Made by a program: the position numbers and the translations under genes
Notes under the pieces: model-generated
What the model was told of the DNA's origin: nothing
The model's input: only the letters and a program-made list of their open reading frames with translations
The model's database searches: none
Assembly (NCBI RefSeq): GCF_024054175.1
Contig: NZ_JAMXLA010000001.1
Span: 3,036,652-3,100,651, forward strand
Direction of reading: 5' to 3'
Length of the DNA: 64,000 nt
Origin: Flavobacterium sp. NRK1
GTDB lineage: Bacteria > Bacteroidota > Bacteroidia > Flavobacteriales > Flavobacteriaceae
Shown: positions 39,618 to 48,093 of the stretch, in pieces
How positions within the stretch are numbered: the stretch's first letter is position 1
Layout of the letters: each line of letters opens with the position of its first letter

Positions 39618-42077
39618 TTATTTCATATAGCTTGCTGTCATTTTTTTTATACGCTCAGCTAAAGTTTCGCTTGATAGCCGCTCTCTTAATCGGTCAGTTA
39701 TAAGAGGAAAGCTGAAAGGGGTTGGTTTATCACATTGTTTCCAGATAATTTCCTGTTGTTTTATGCGCTCAAGTACTGTTAATAACCGCCCTTCTTCAAG
39801 CTGATGTTCAAATGTTTCCCTGTATGCCTGCTGAAATAACAGATTTTCAGGCTCATGGTCGCGAAACACTTCAAATATTAATTGAGAGCTGCTTTGCAGA
39901 TGTTTAGTTTTAACAACTTTACCCGGATACCCTGTAAAAACCAAACCTGCTATAACGGCAATATCCCTGAATTTCCGACGTGCCATTTCGGTTGCATTTA
40001 AGCTTTGCTGTAAGTCATAATGTAAATGTTGGGGAGATAATAAGTTATTGTCAAGTACTTCTTGTATATCAATTTCTTTGTCAGATAAAAGCTCGAATCC
40101 ATAATCATTATAGGCAAGTGAAAAGGTAATAGGGGTAAGCAGGCTTATGCGGTAGGCCATAAGGCTTGCAAGTGCTTCATGCACAAAACGTCCTTCAAAC
40201 GGATAAAATATTGTGTGGTAGCCTTCTCTTGTCTTAAAAGTTTCTATTAAAAATTGTCCTGAGTCAGGTATGATAGACTCTTTTCTCTGACGTTCAAAAA
40301 CGGGAAAAAGTGCCTGCATTTCAACAGACATATTATTGGTATTGGCGGCATATAATTCATTTCGCAAGAGTTCACTCATTTGTGCCGAAAGTGTCATTCT
40401 TCCCCCCATCCAGCTGGCATGCTGTGCTTTTGCTCCCGGATTGGCTTTTTTCACAAGTACTTCCATATTTTTAATACGGTAAAGTTCCAGTTTTCGTCCT
40501 GCAAAAATAAAAATATCGCCGGGACTGAGTTTAGAAATAAACCATTCTTCTATACTGCCAATGTAACCGCCTCCTAAATATTTTACATTCATTACAGCAT
40601 CTCCTACTATGGTTCCCATTTGCATGCGGTGCCGTAAAGCAACTGCCCTGCTGTTTACTTTAAATAACCCGTCAGATTCTATCTCAACTTTTTTATATTC
40701 ATCATAAGCCTGTAAACTCTGGCTTCCTCTGGTTATAAAATTTAGCACCCATTGCCATTCATCAAAAGTAACTCCCTGGTAACAAAAAGTACTTTTCACC
40801 TCATTAAATATTTCGGCAGGATAAAAACCATCACTTACTGCAAGCGTAATAAGATATTGCACTAATACATCCCAGCTGTTTAAATAGGGTATACGGTCTT
40901 CCACAACAGTTTCCTGTACCGCTCTTCGCAATGCCGATGCCTCTACCAGTTCAATGGCATGGGTAGCCAGAAAAAATATATTGCTTTCCTGTCCCGGTCT
41001 ATGGCCGCTACGCCCTGCACGTTGTAAAAAACGCGCTACGCCTTTTGGTCCGCCAATTTGTATTACAGTTTCTACGGGCGCAAAGTCTACTCCAAGATCA
41101 AGACTTGAAGTGCACACTACAGCTTTTAACTGCTCATCTCTAATGGCCTGTTCTACCCATTGTCTTGTTTCTCTGCCAATACTACCATGGTGCATAGCCA
41201 TATCACCTGCAAATTCAGGATGTTTTTCAAGCAGTGCCTGATACCAAATTTCACATTGCCCACGTACATTGGTAAATATTAATGTGGTACGGCTTTTCTT
41301 TATAATGTCTGCTACTTCATCTACTAAATGAAGCCCCATATGTCCACGCCATGGGTAAGTATCCATTTTCTCAGGAATTATAGACATAACATTAATTTTT
41401 TTATTAATGTGTGCCCTAACCATAACCGAATTTTTTAATGCTTCAGATTCCGGGCCTAAGAGTACTTCCATAGCTTGCTGAAGGTTGCCAATGGTTGCTG
41501 AAATACCCCAAATACGCATTTTTGGAGCAATAGTTTTTAACCTGCTCAATGCCAATTCTGTCTGTACTCCGCGCTTTGTCCCTAAAAGCTCGTGCCATTC
41601 ATCAATTATTATTGCATTACAGTTTTTAAATATGGTGTCATATCCTTTAGAAGCCATCAGAAGCTGCATGCTTTCAGGGGTTGTTACCAAAAGGTCGGGC
41701 ATTTTTGTCTTTTGGCGGCTACGCTCTGCAGATGTTGTGTCGCCGGAACGTATACCAACAGTTAATCCGGTTTCCAAATCATTAGCCACACGTTCTGCAG
41801 CCTGTTTTATTTCTACAGATAATGCACGTAGAGGTGTTATCCATATTGCTTTTAAGCCGGGTTTATGTTTGGTCTTATAATCGGGATTCTTTTTTATATA
41901 GTCTAAAACAACAGGCATCCATAATGCATACGTTTTTCCGCTTCCTGTTGGAGCATTCAACAGTCCATTTTTGCCCTGAAGATAAGCCTGCCAGGTTTGT
42001 GTCTGAAAAGGAAAAGGTTTCCAACCCTGCTTATCAAACCAGTCAGTTGCAATAGTAAATAGTTGTTCCCTGTTCAT
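39618..42077 (-). CDS. Ligase-associated DEXH-box helicase (Lhr-type)
   Basis: An 819-aa superfamily 2 helicase. Motifs: Q-motif region GWKPFPFQTQTWQAYL, Walker A APTGSGKTYA, DEXH as IIDEWHE, SATIGN (motif III), TSSLDLGVDFAPV and QRAGRSGHRPGQ (motif VI). The C-terminal half has the winged-helix and DUF domain of the Lhr core. It should move 3' to 5' on single-stranded DNA and unwind DNA or RNA-DNA hybrids. Gap to the ligase gene is 20 bp. Confidence 0.92.
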   Translation of the reverse strand: MNREQLFTIATDWFDKQGWKPFPFQTQTWQAYLQGKNGLLNAPTGSGKTYALWMPVVLDYIKKNPDYKTKHKPGLKAIWITPLRALSVEIKQAAERVANDLETGLTVGIRSGDTTSAERSRQKTKMPDLLVTTPESMQLLMASKGYDTIFKNCNAIIIDEWHELLGTKRGVQTELALSRLKTIAPKMRIWGISATIGNLQQAMEVLLGPESEALKNSVMVRAHINKKINVMSIIPEKMDTYPWRGHMGLHLVDEVADIIKKSRTTLIFTNVRGQCEIWYQALLEKHPEFAGDMAMHHGSIGRETRQWVEQAIRDEQLKAVVCTSSLDLGVDFAPVETVIQIGGPKGVARFLQRAGRSGHRPGQESNIFFLATHAIELVEASALRRAVQETVVEDRIPYLNSWDVLVQYLITLAVSDGFYPAEIFNEVKSTFCYQGVTFDEWQWVLNFITRGSQSLQAYDEYKKVEIESDGLFKVNSRAVALRHRMQMGTIVGDAVMNVKYLGGGYIGSIEEWFISKLSPGDIFIFAGRKLELYRIKNMEVLVKKANPGAKAQHASWMGGRMTLSAQMSELLRNELYAANTNNMSVEMQALFPVFERQRKESIIPDSGQFLIETFKTREGYHTIFYPFEGRFVHEALASLMAYRISLLTPITFSLAYNDYGFELLSDKEIDIQEVLDNNLLSPQHLHYDLQQSLNATEMARRKFRDIAVIAGLVFTGYPGKVVKTKHLQSSSQLIFEVFRDHEPENLLFQQAYRETFEHQLEEGRLLTVLERIKQQEIIWKQCDKPTPFSFPLITDRLRERLSSETLAERIKKMTASYMK

Positions 42078-42097
42078 TGCTATGAAATGTTGGCTGC

Positions 42098-43702
42098 TTA
42101 TTTAGGTATCATGTTTTTTAAATCTTCTAACGTATTGGCTTCCTCAATTGTTTTATCAAGCCTCCAACGCAATATTCGCGGAAAACGTGTTGCCACCCCG
42201 CTCTTATGCCTTCCGGAAAAAGTTATTCCTTCAAAACCTATCTCAAATACTAACTTTGGTGTTACACTTCGCACAGGGCCAAAACGTTCCAAAGTATTTT
42301 TTTTAATAAAATCATCTACCATGCGGAATTCTGCATCGGTTAATCCTGAATAAGCTTTTGCAAAAGTTACCAGTTCGCGGGTTCCGTCTTCATTAGTACG
42401 CCATAAAGCGAAAGTATAATCTGTAAATAAATTTGATCTTCTCCCATGGCCCCGCATTGCATAGGTAAGTACAGCGTCGATAGAGAAGGGGTTAAGCTTC
42501 CATTTCCACCAGTCGCCTTTTTTTCTTCCTACAAGGTATGGAGAGTCTGTACGTTTAAACATTAATCCTTCGCTGCGAAGTTCACGTGCTTTTTCTTTTT
42601 CTAAAACTGCCTGCTTCCAGCTTGTTAGTTTAATCCTTTCAGACAACTGTAATGGCAGGCCATATTTTTTCACCTCTTCATACAGTTCTTCAAGATGTTG
42701 ACGGCGTTCATTAAATGGTAACTGCCTTATGTCTTTACCCTGCCATTCTAAAAGATCATAAGCTTTTATTATGACAGGTGTTTTTTTAAGCAGGTCAGGC
42801 GAAACTGTTTTTCGCCCTATTCGTGTTTGTAAATCATTAAAAGAACCAATATTTCCTTCTGTCCATGGTAATATTTCACCATCTATTACTGTTCCGTCAG
42901 GAATTATCCCTAAGAAGTTATTAAATTCAGGATATTTATCCGTAACCAGTTCTTCGCCACGGCTCCAAACATACAATGCCCCGTCACGGATAATAGTTTG
43001 CGAACGTATTCCATCCCATTTGTGTTCGGCACTCCAGTCTTCCACATTGCCCAGGTCTTCAGGTTCACCTTCTATAGCATAGGCCAGATAAAACGGATAA
43101 GGCTTAGAATGCATATCTTCAGCCTTTTCATCCAATACTAAACTTTGAAATGTTATAGTATCAGGATTCCATTCTCCCATTAGTTTGTAAGCAAGTATGT
43201 CCTCATCAACACCTGTAGCTTTAGATAGTGCCCTGGTCATTAATTTCTGACTAACCCCAATGCGAAAGCTGCCTGTAATGAGTTTCGTAAAAACGAAGCG
43301 CTCGTAATAGTTTAGTGCAAGCCAGTTAGTATGCAGATAATCGCGTTTTTCATTATCAGGCTTTTTTTTAAGAGCTATCATTTCTTTTACAAACTCTGTC
43401 AGACTTTTGTCACTCTGGTTTTTTGTAGCGGGAATAACAAGAGCTATGGTCTCGGCAAGATCGCCTACAATATGGTAAGATTCTTCAAATAACCATAAAG
43501 GGATATTAGCTAATTCGGCAGCCCATGTACGCAACAAATTAGTATTTACAGGACGTGGAGGCCGTCGATGCGATAATATAGCAATTGTCCATACTTTGTC
43601 TGTATCACCGGCATTCCGAAAGTATTCTGTGAGGGCATCTACCTTTACAGAAGTTTTGTTAGAGCTATCGAGGGTTTTTATAAGTTCGGCAAAATTTTTC
43701 AT
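42098..43702 (-). CDS. ATP-dependent DNA ligase of the repair cassette
   Basis: A 534-aa ligase. The N-terminal DNA-binding domain (to about 190) is followed by the nucleotidyltransferase domain with the adenylated Lys in EHKWDGIRSQ, the motif DGEILPW, SEGLMFKR (motif IV) and KWKLNPFSIDAVL (motif V), and by an OB-fold. It seals nicks with ATP and is separate from the NAD-dependent LigA that should serve replication. Its ATG overlaps the exonuclease stop by 4 bp. Confidence 0.93.
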   Translation of the reverse strand: MKNFAELIKTLDSSNKTSVKVDALTEYFRNAGDTDKVWTIAILSHRRPPRPVNTNLLRTWAAELANIPLWLFEESYHIVGDLAETIALVIPATKNQSDKSLTEFVKEMIALKKKPDNEKRDYLHTNWLALNYYERFVFTKLITGSFRIGVSQKLMTRALSKATGVDEDILAYKLMGEWNPDTITFQSLVLDEKAEDMHSKPYPFYLAYAIEGEPEDLGNVEDWSAEHKWDGIRSQTIIRDGALYVWSRGEELVTDKYPEFNNFLGIIPDGTVIDGEILPWTEGNIGSFNDLQTRIGRKTVSPDLLKKTPVIIKAYDLLEWQGKDIRQLPFNERRQHLEELYEEVKKYGLPLQLSERIKLTSWKQAVLEKEKARELRSEGLMFKRTDSPYLVGRKKGDWWKWKLNPFSIDAVLTYAMRGHGRRSNLFTDYTFALWRTNEDGTRELVTFAKAYSGLTDAEFRMVDDFIKKNTLERFGPVRSVTPKLVFEIGFEGITFSGRHKSGVATRFPRILRWRLDKTIEEANTLEDLKNMIPK

Positions 43703-44736
43703 GATTCTCCTTCCTTTAATTCTGATTTTGCTTCACTATCGGTTGTTTCGCCTTCATCACCTTCATATTGTGTATGCTCAGTTCTTGCATCATATCCCTG
43801 TTCACGCAGATAAGCACTGAAAATGTCGCTGTAGCCATGAGTACAGATAATTTTTTCTGCCCCTGTAGCCTTGATACTTTCCAAAAGGCCTGTCCAGTCA
43901 CAATGATCACTTAATACAAACCCTTTATCAATTGCCCGTCTTCGCCTGGCACCTCTAAAAGCCATCCACCCACTGGCAGATCCTGTAACAAAAGGTGTCA
44001 TTTTACGTATCCATGTGCTTCCATGTGCACTTGGTGGTGCCAAAACTATGCTGCCGTTTAAATCTTCTTTTTTAGTATCTCTTGTTACAAGTGTGGTTTC
44101 CGGAAAATCTACCATTTGCCGGAGCACTTCGGTCATATTCTCAATTGCTCCGTGCGTATAAATACGCCCAATATCAGTATCAAGATGTTTAAGTAATCTT
44201 TGTGCTTTGCCTAAAGTGTAGCCAAATAATACAGATGTTTTACCTTCAGCTTTGTTTTGAGCCCACCATGTATTAATATCATTCATAACCTCCGACTGTG
44301 GCTGCCATTTAAAAGCGGGCAGCCCAAATGTGTTTTCAGTTATAAAATTATGACACTTTATTACTTCATAAGGTGTTGAAATTCCATCATCTTCAGTTTT
44401 ATAATCGCCGGTAAAAACCCACACTTCCCCTTTGTATTCTGCCCGTATCTGTGCACTGCCTATTATATGTCCGGCAGGATGAAAAGAAAACATTACTCCG
44501 TTTATGGTAAAAGTTTCTCCCCAGTCTTTCCCCGTCACATTTATATTTCCCAGGCGATGTTTTATAATAGGTACATTCATATGCTGGGTAATATAATTTT
44601 TATGCCCCCAGCGTGCATGGTCACTATGTCCGTGTGTTATAAGGGCATTGTTTACGGGCCGCCAAGGGTCAAGGTATACATTTGCCTGGGCGCAGTATAT
44701 TCCTTTATCGTTAAATGCCAGAAGAGGCTGTTTCAT
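43699..44736 (-). CDS. Ligase-associated metallo-beta-lactamase-fold exonuclease
   Basis: A 345-aa beta-CASP type nuclease of the SNM1/CPSF-like group. Metal ligands are in THGHSDHARWG (HxHxDH), HPAGHIIGS and FTGDYKTED; the C-terminal LSDHCDWTGLLE and CTHGYSD motifs complete the site. It should degrade or open DNA ends before ligation. It is the first gene of the four-gene repair set, with 4 bp overlap with the ligase gene. The last 20 residues are Glu-rich. Confidence 0.9.
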   Translation of the reverse strand: MKQPLLAFNDKGIYCAQANVYLDPWRPVNNALITHGHSDHARWGHKNYITQHMNVPIIKHRLGNINVTGKDWGETFTINGVMFSFHPAGHIIGSAQIRAEYKGEVWVFTGDYKTEDDGISTPYEVIKCHNFITENTFGLPAFKWQPQSEVMNDINTWWAQNKAEGKTSVLFGYTLGKAQRLLKHLDTDIGRIYTHGAIENMTEVLRQMVDFPETTLVTRDTKKEDLNGSIVLAPPSAHGSTWIRKMTPFVTGSASGWMAFRGARRRRAIDKGFVLSDHCDWTGLLESIKATGAEKIICTHGYSDIFSAYLREQGYDARTEHTQYEGDEGETTDSEAKSELKEGES

Positions 44737-45067
44737 AATAATGTATTTACATTATCTTTAAAATTACAACGGACTACCTTTTTTTCGAAACACTTTTAAG
44801 CAAGTTTAACGTTTGTCTTCCTATGATCTTAAGTATATCTATTTTTAATATTATTGTTGGAGATTATTATGGACTGTAGAAAGATGGTTTTATAATTATA
44901 GTAAGAATAAAATATATGGCTTGCTTTTTGCGTTATATATAAATACTACAACAATACTCAGGTATTCCGAAAAAATTACGGCATTCCGATAATATAGAAT
45001 TTCCTTTCCTTTAATCATAGTGTAGCTGATACCCCCGATTACTGATAGATGTTGCAGCAATACTGTT
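44737..45067. other. 331-bp intergenic region with a direct repeat
   Basis: Divergent upstream region of the repair cassette and the desaturase gene. I see no gene in it. ATTCCGA occurs twice in the same orientation, at 44964-44970 and 44983-44989, 19 bp apart, 80-105 bp before the desaturase ATG. This is close to two helical turns and could bind a dimeric regulator. No clear TAnnTTTG element was found. Confidence 0.4.
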
Positions 45068-46156
45068 ATGAGCACCCGTTTAAAATTTAATTCCCGATCC
45101 AAATCCTTATTTATGGCAACAGTGCGTGCCAGAGTTGAAGATTATTTTAAAGAAAGTAATCTGTCTCCCAATGCAAACAAAATGATGTGGATTAAGACTC
45201 TTATTTTTATAGGTGGTTTTATTGCGCTCTATATATTACTCATAAGTGATATTTTTAGTTTTTCCGGGCTGTTACCAATAGCTGCTTTACTGGGTGTGTT
45301 TAGTGCCTTCGTAGGGTTTAATGTTTGCCACGATGCTATACACGGATCTTTTTCATCCAGTAAAACCGTAAACAGGATTCTTAGCACGATCTTCCATTTT
45401 TTAGGTGCTAGTCCTTATGTCTGGACAATTACCCATAATGCTGTGCATCATACTTATACAAATATACCGGGCCATGATGAAGATATTGATATTGCACCGG
45501 GATTGATACGCTTATCCGTAGAAGAACCTATTAATAAAATTCAGCGTTTTCAGCATTGGTATGCTTTTCCACTTTATAGTCTGGCGTCTCTTTCCTGGGC
45601 TTTTAGAAAAGATTTTAAAAAATTCTTTCAGGCCAAAATAGGGCAGACTGTTATAAAACATCCTGCAATAGAATATTTTAGCCTTTTTTTCTATAAAATG
45701 CTTTATTACTTTCTGTTTATAGCTTTACCGCTTATGATTCTTTCTGTTTCATGGTGGCAATTCATAATTGTATTTTTAGTAATGCACATAGCTCAGGGTC
45801 TTACTATGGGTATGGTATTTCAGTTGGCACATGTTGTGGAAGGTACCGATTTTCCAACCCCTTCTTCTAATGGATGTATAGAAGAGGCATGGGCTGAGCA
45901 TCAGATGAGAACTACAGCAAATTTTGCCACAAAAAGCAGGATGGCTTCCTTTTTACTGGGTGGGCTTAATCGTCAGATTGAACACCATCTCTTTCCCAAG
46001 GTCTGTCATATTCATTACGGAAAAATAGGGAATATAGTGAAGCAGACTGCAAAGGAATTCAATATTCCATACCTTGAAAGCCCCACTTTTTTCGCTGCTT
46101 TACGATCACATTACCGTGTTCTGAAAAAATTTAGCAAAGAAGCTGCATGCAACTAA
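45068..46156 (+). CDS. Membrane fatty acid desaturase (acyl-CoA/acyl-lipid type)
   Basis: A 362-aa integral membrane di-iron enzyme. Three His boxes are visible: HDAIHG (HxxxH), HNAVHHTYTN (HxxHH) and QIEHHLFPKVCHIHYG (QxxHH). The Gln in the third box places it with front-end or linoleoyl-CoA-type desaturases. Four membrane helices are expected, in two pairs near residues 45-95 and 205-245. It needs oxygen and reductant and raises membrane fluidity; cold control is typical for such genes but no such element is proven here. Confidence 0.9.
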   Translation: MSTRLKFNSRSKSLFMATVRARVEDYFKESNLSPNANKMMWIKTLIFIGGFIALYILLISDIFSFSGLLPIAALLGVFSAFVGFNVCHDAIHGSFSSSKTVNRILSTIFHFLGASPYVWTITHNAVHHTYTNIPGHDEDIDIAPGLIRLSVEEPINKIQRFQHWYAFPLYSLASLSWAFRKDFKKFFQAKIGQTVIKHPAIEYFSLFFYKMLYYFLFIALPLMILSVSWWQFIIVFLVMHIAQGLTMGMVFQLAHVVEGTDFPTPSSNGCIEEAWAEHQMRTTANFATKSRMASFLLGGLNRQIEHHLFPKVCHIHYGKIGNIVKQTAKEFNIPYLESPTFFAALRSHYRVLKKFSKEAACN

Positions 46157-46400
46157 TAAGTATTTATGAATACCATTTGTTCATCAAATAAATAAAATTA
46201 ATATTTTGATTAATTACTAATATATCTCTAATAATATTTTTTGGCATCATCTTTGATTTCGTGGCATGTCAATGGTTGTTGTTTTAACAATTCAGGTTTT
46301 ATTTTTAAATCAGGAACAATAATCTAAGACTAACAAATTGAGAAAAGTAGTAATAATATTTATTTAATGATTACTACTTGCCTGTGTAATCAACTTTATG

Positions 46401-46408
46401 TAGTTTTG
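46401..46408 (+). promoter_or_regulatory. -7 element of the 139-aa exported protein gene
   Basis: TAGTTTTG fits TAnnTTTG, with a TTG at 46378-46380, 20 bp upstream, as -33. The start would fall within about 6 nt of the ATG at 46418. Confidence 0.45.
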
Positions 46409-46417
46409 CACCCTGAT

Positions 46418-46837
46418 ATGAAGTTTTCAATTAAATTTTTTCTTTCGCTTTATATCCTGCTTTTAGGTGGGTATGGCCAGGTATATGCTAAAGTATATCA
46501 GGACTGTGTTTGCTATTCTTCATCAAAAACTATCGACTGGTCTGAACATGCAAGTGTAGATTCAGACCAAAATAATCAGACATTAATTACTAAATCAGGT
46601 CATTGTATTACAGAAAATGAAGAATACAAACTTCGTGCGACTGATAATGAAAATGAAGACGACGATCAGCTTTCAGTAAAAAAATATTTTGAAGCAGGTA
46701 ATTATTTTCCTTCTGCCTTTTACGGTCAGTTACCTGGTTATTTTTTTAGCTACACTATTAAACGCTTGCCTCATTGTAAGCATTTTTCTTATTTCTCATC
46801 AGATACATATCTCAAATTACGGGTATTAAGAATTTGA
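46418..46837 (+). CDS. Uncharacterised exported protein (139 aa)
   Basis: I start at the ATG at 46418 because it gives a proper signal peptide (KFFLSLYILLLGGYGQVYA) and follows a -7 element; the longer frame has no sense as a leader. The mature part is acidic in the middle (ENEDDDQLSV) and contains paired Cys in DCVCYSS, a single one in GHCITE and one in LPHCKHF, so disulfides or metal binding are possible. No known domain is recognised. It lies 146 bp upstream of an RND efflux operon on the same strand, with a hairpin between. Confidence 0.6.
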   Translation: MKFSIKFFLSLYILLLGGYGQVYAKVYQDCVCYSSSKTIDWSEHASVDSDQNNQTLITKSGHCITENEEYKLRATDNENEDDDQLSVKKYFEAGNYFPSAFYGQLPGYFFSYTIKRLPHCKHFSYFSSDTYLKLRVLRI

Positions 46838-46845
46838 TAAAATCC

Positions 46846-46871
46846 TATCAGATAAATCTCTTTATCTGATA
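46846..46871. terminator. Hairpin between the exported protein gene and the efflux operon
   Basis: TATCAGATAAA and TTTATCTGATA form a perfect 11-bp stem with a TCTC loop. No T run follows, so it may be a weak terminator or an mRNA end stabiliser. Confidence 0.5.
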
Positions 46872-46924
46872 TCTCTCATTAATCTGCACTTTCTGTTCAC
46901 TTCTCATTGAGAGAATGTGCAATT

Positions 46925-46941
46925 GTATCGCATCGATACAT
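46925..46941. promoter_or_regulatory. Dyad upstream of the efflux operon, candidate repressor site
   Basis: TGTATCG-CAT-CGATACA has perfect 7-bp arms and a 3-bp spacer, centred 51 bp before the ATG at 46984 and about 30 bp upstream of a -7-like CATATTTG (46970-46977). No regulator gene is adjacent. Confidence 0.4.
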
Positions 46942-46983
46942 CCAATTTCAAAAATTTATCACAAAAATCATATTTGTTTTATT

Positions 46984-48069
46984 ATGAAGAGAATTCTTAT
47001 GCTCATTGGCTTTTGCGTCTTATTGAGCAATACAAGCTGTCAGTCAAAAAAAGAAACTAAAGAAGAAGGAGAAAAATTTTTAGTTACAAATCCTATAATA
47101 AAGGATACTGTAATAACTAAAGAGTATGTATCTCAAATTCATTCCATACAACATATTGAATTGAGAGCGCAGGAGCGCGGATACCTGGAGAAAATTTATG
47201 TAGATGAAGGACAGGCAGTAAAAAAAGGTCAGCTATTGTTCCAGATCATGCCGAAACTTTATGAAGCTGAAATGCAAAAGGCTAAAGCCGAAGCAAGCTT
47301 TGCTGAAATAGAATTAAAAAATACGAAATCATTATCAGACAGAAATGTAGTTTCACCTAATGAGCTTGCCATGGCTCAGGCGAAATATGATAAAGCCAAA
47401 GCGGAATTAGCTTTGACTCAGGTTCACTTACAGTTTACTGAAATCAGAGCACCGTTTGATGGTATAATAGACCGTTTTCATGTAAGACAGGGTAGTCTTC
47501 TGGATGAAGGAGATTTACTTACTGAACTATCTGACAACAGCAAAATGTGGGTTTATTATAATGTACCTGAAGCGGAATATCTTGATTATAAATCTACCCT
47601 TAGTGCTAATGCAGATGCTATGAAGGTAAATTTATTAATGGCAAATAATCAGTTGTTCGGATATCCGGGTGTAGTTGAAACTATTGAAGCTAACTTTAAT
47701 AATGAAACAGGAAATATTGCTTTCAGGGCTACATTCCCAAATCCTAAAGGACTATTAAGGCATGGAGAAACAGGTAACATAGTAATGACAGTACCTTATA
47801 AACATGCTATGCTTATACCTCAGAAAGCTACTTTTGAGGTGCTTGATAAAAAATATGTTTATGTGCTTGATAAAGATAATAAGTTAAGATCAAGAGAAAT
47901 TACGATTGCGGCTGAATTACCTCATATTTTCATTGTAAAAGACGGTTTATCGGTAGATGATAAGATTCTGCTTGAAGGTTTACGTCTTGTAAAAGAAAAT
48001 GAAAAAATTGAGTACAAATTAGAGAAGCCGGAATATGTAATATCGCATTTGGAGCTATATGCCGAGTAA
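46984..48069 (+). CDS. RND efflux periplasmic adaptor (membrane fusion protein)
   Basis: The ATG at 46984 gives a lipoprotein signal ending SNTSC, with Cys19 as anchor (361 aa). The order is a beta-barrel part, a lipoyl half-domain (IELRAQERGYLEKIYVDEGQAVKKGQLLFQI), an alpha-helical hairpin (residues about 85-140), the second lipoyl half (IRAPFDGIIDRFHVRQGSLL) and the C-terminal membrane-proximal domain. This is the MexA/AcrA family. It links the inner membrane pump to the outer membrane channel. It is the first gene of a three-gene efflux operon. Confidence 0.92.
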   Translation: MKRILMLIGFCVLLSNTSCQSKKETKEEGEKFLVTNPIIKDTVITKEYVSQIHSIQHIELRAQERGYLEKIYVDEGQAVKKGQLLFQIMPKLYEAEMQKAKAEASFAEIELKNTKSLSDRNVVSPNELAMAQAKYDKAKAELALTQVHLQFTEIRAPFDGIIDRFHVRQGSLLDEGDLLTELSDNSKMWVYYNVPEAEYLDYKSTLSANADAMKVNLLMANNQLFGYPGVVETIEANFNNETGNIAFRATFPNPKGLLRHGETGNIVMTVPYKHAMLIPQKATFEVLDKKYVYVLDKDNKLRSREITIAAELPHIFIVKDGLSVDDKILLEGLRLVKENEKIEYKLEKPEYVISHLELYAE

Positions 48070-48093
48070 TGAAACAACTTAAAAAGAAAAAAA

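Noticed and set aside
41485..41880. 131-aa ORF on the plus strand
   Set aside because: Opposite the Lhr-type helicase coding region, which has all its motifs intact; shadow.
44896..45102. 68-aa ORF on the minus strand upstream of the desaturase
   Set aside because: Overlaps the desaturase start, has no plausible ribosome site and no recognisable family.
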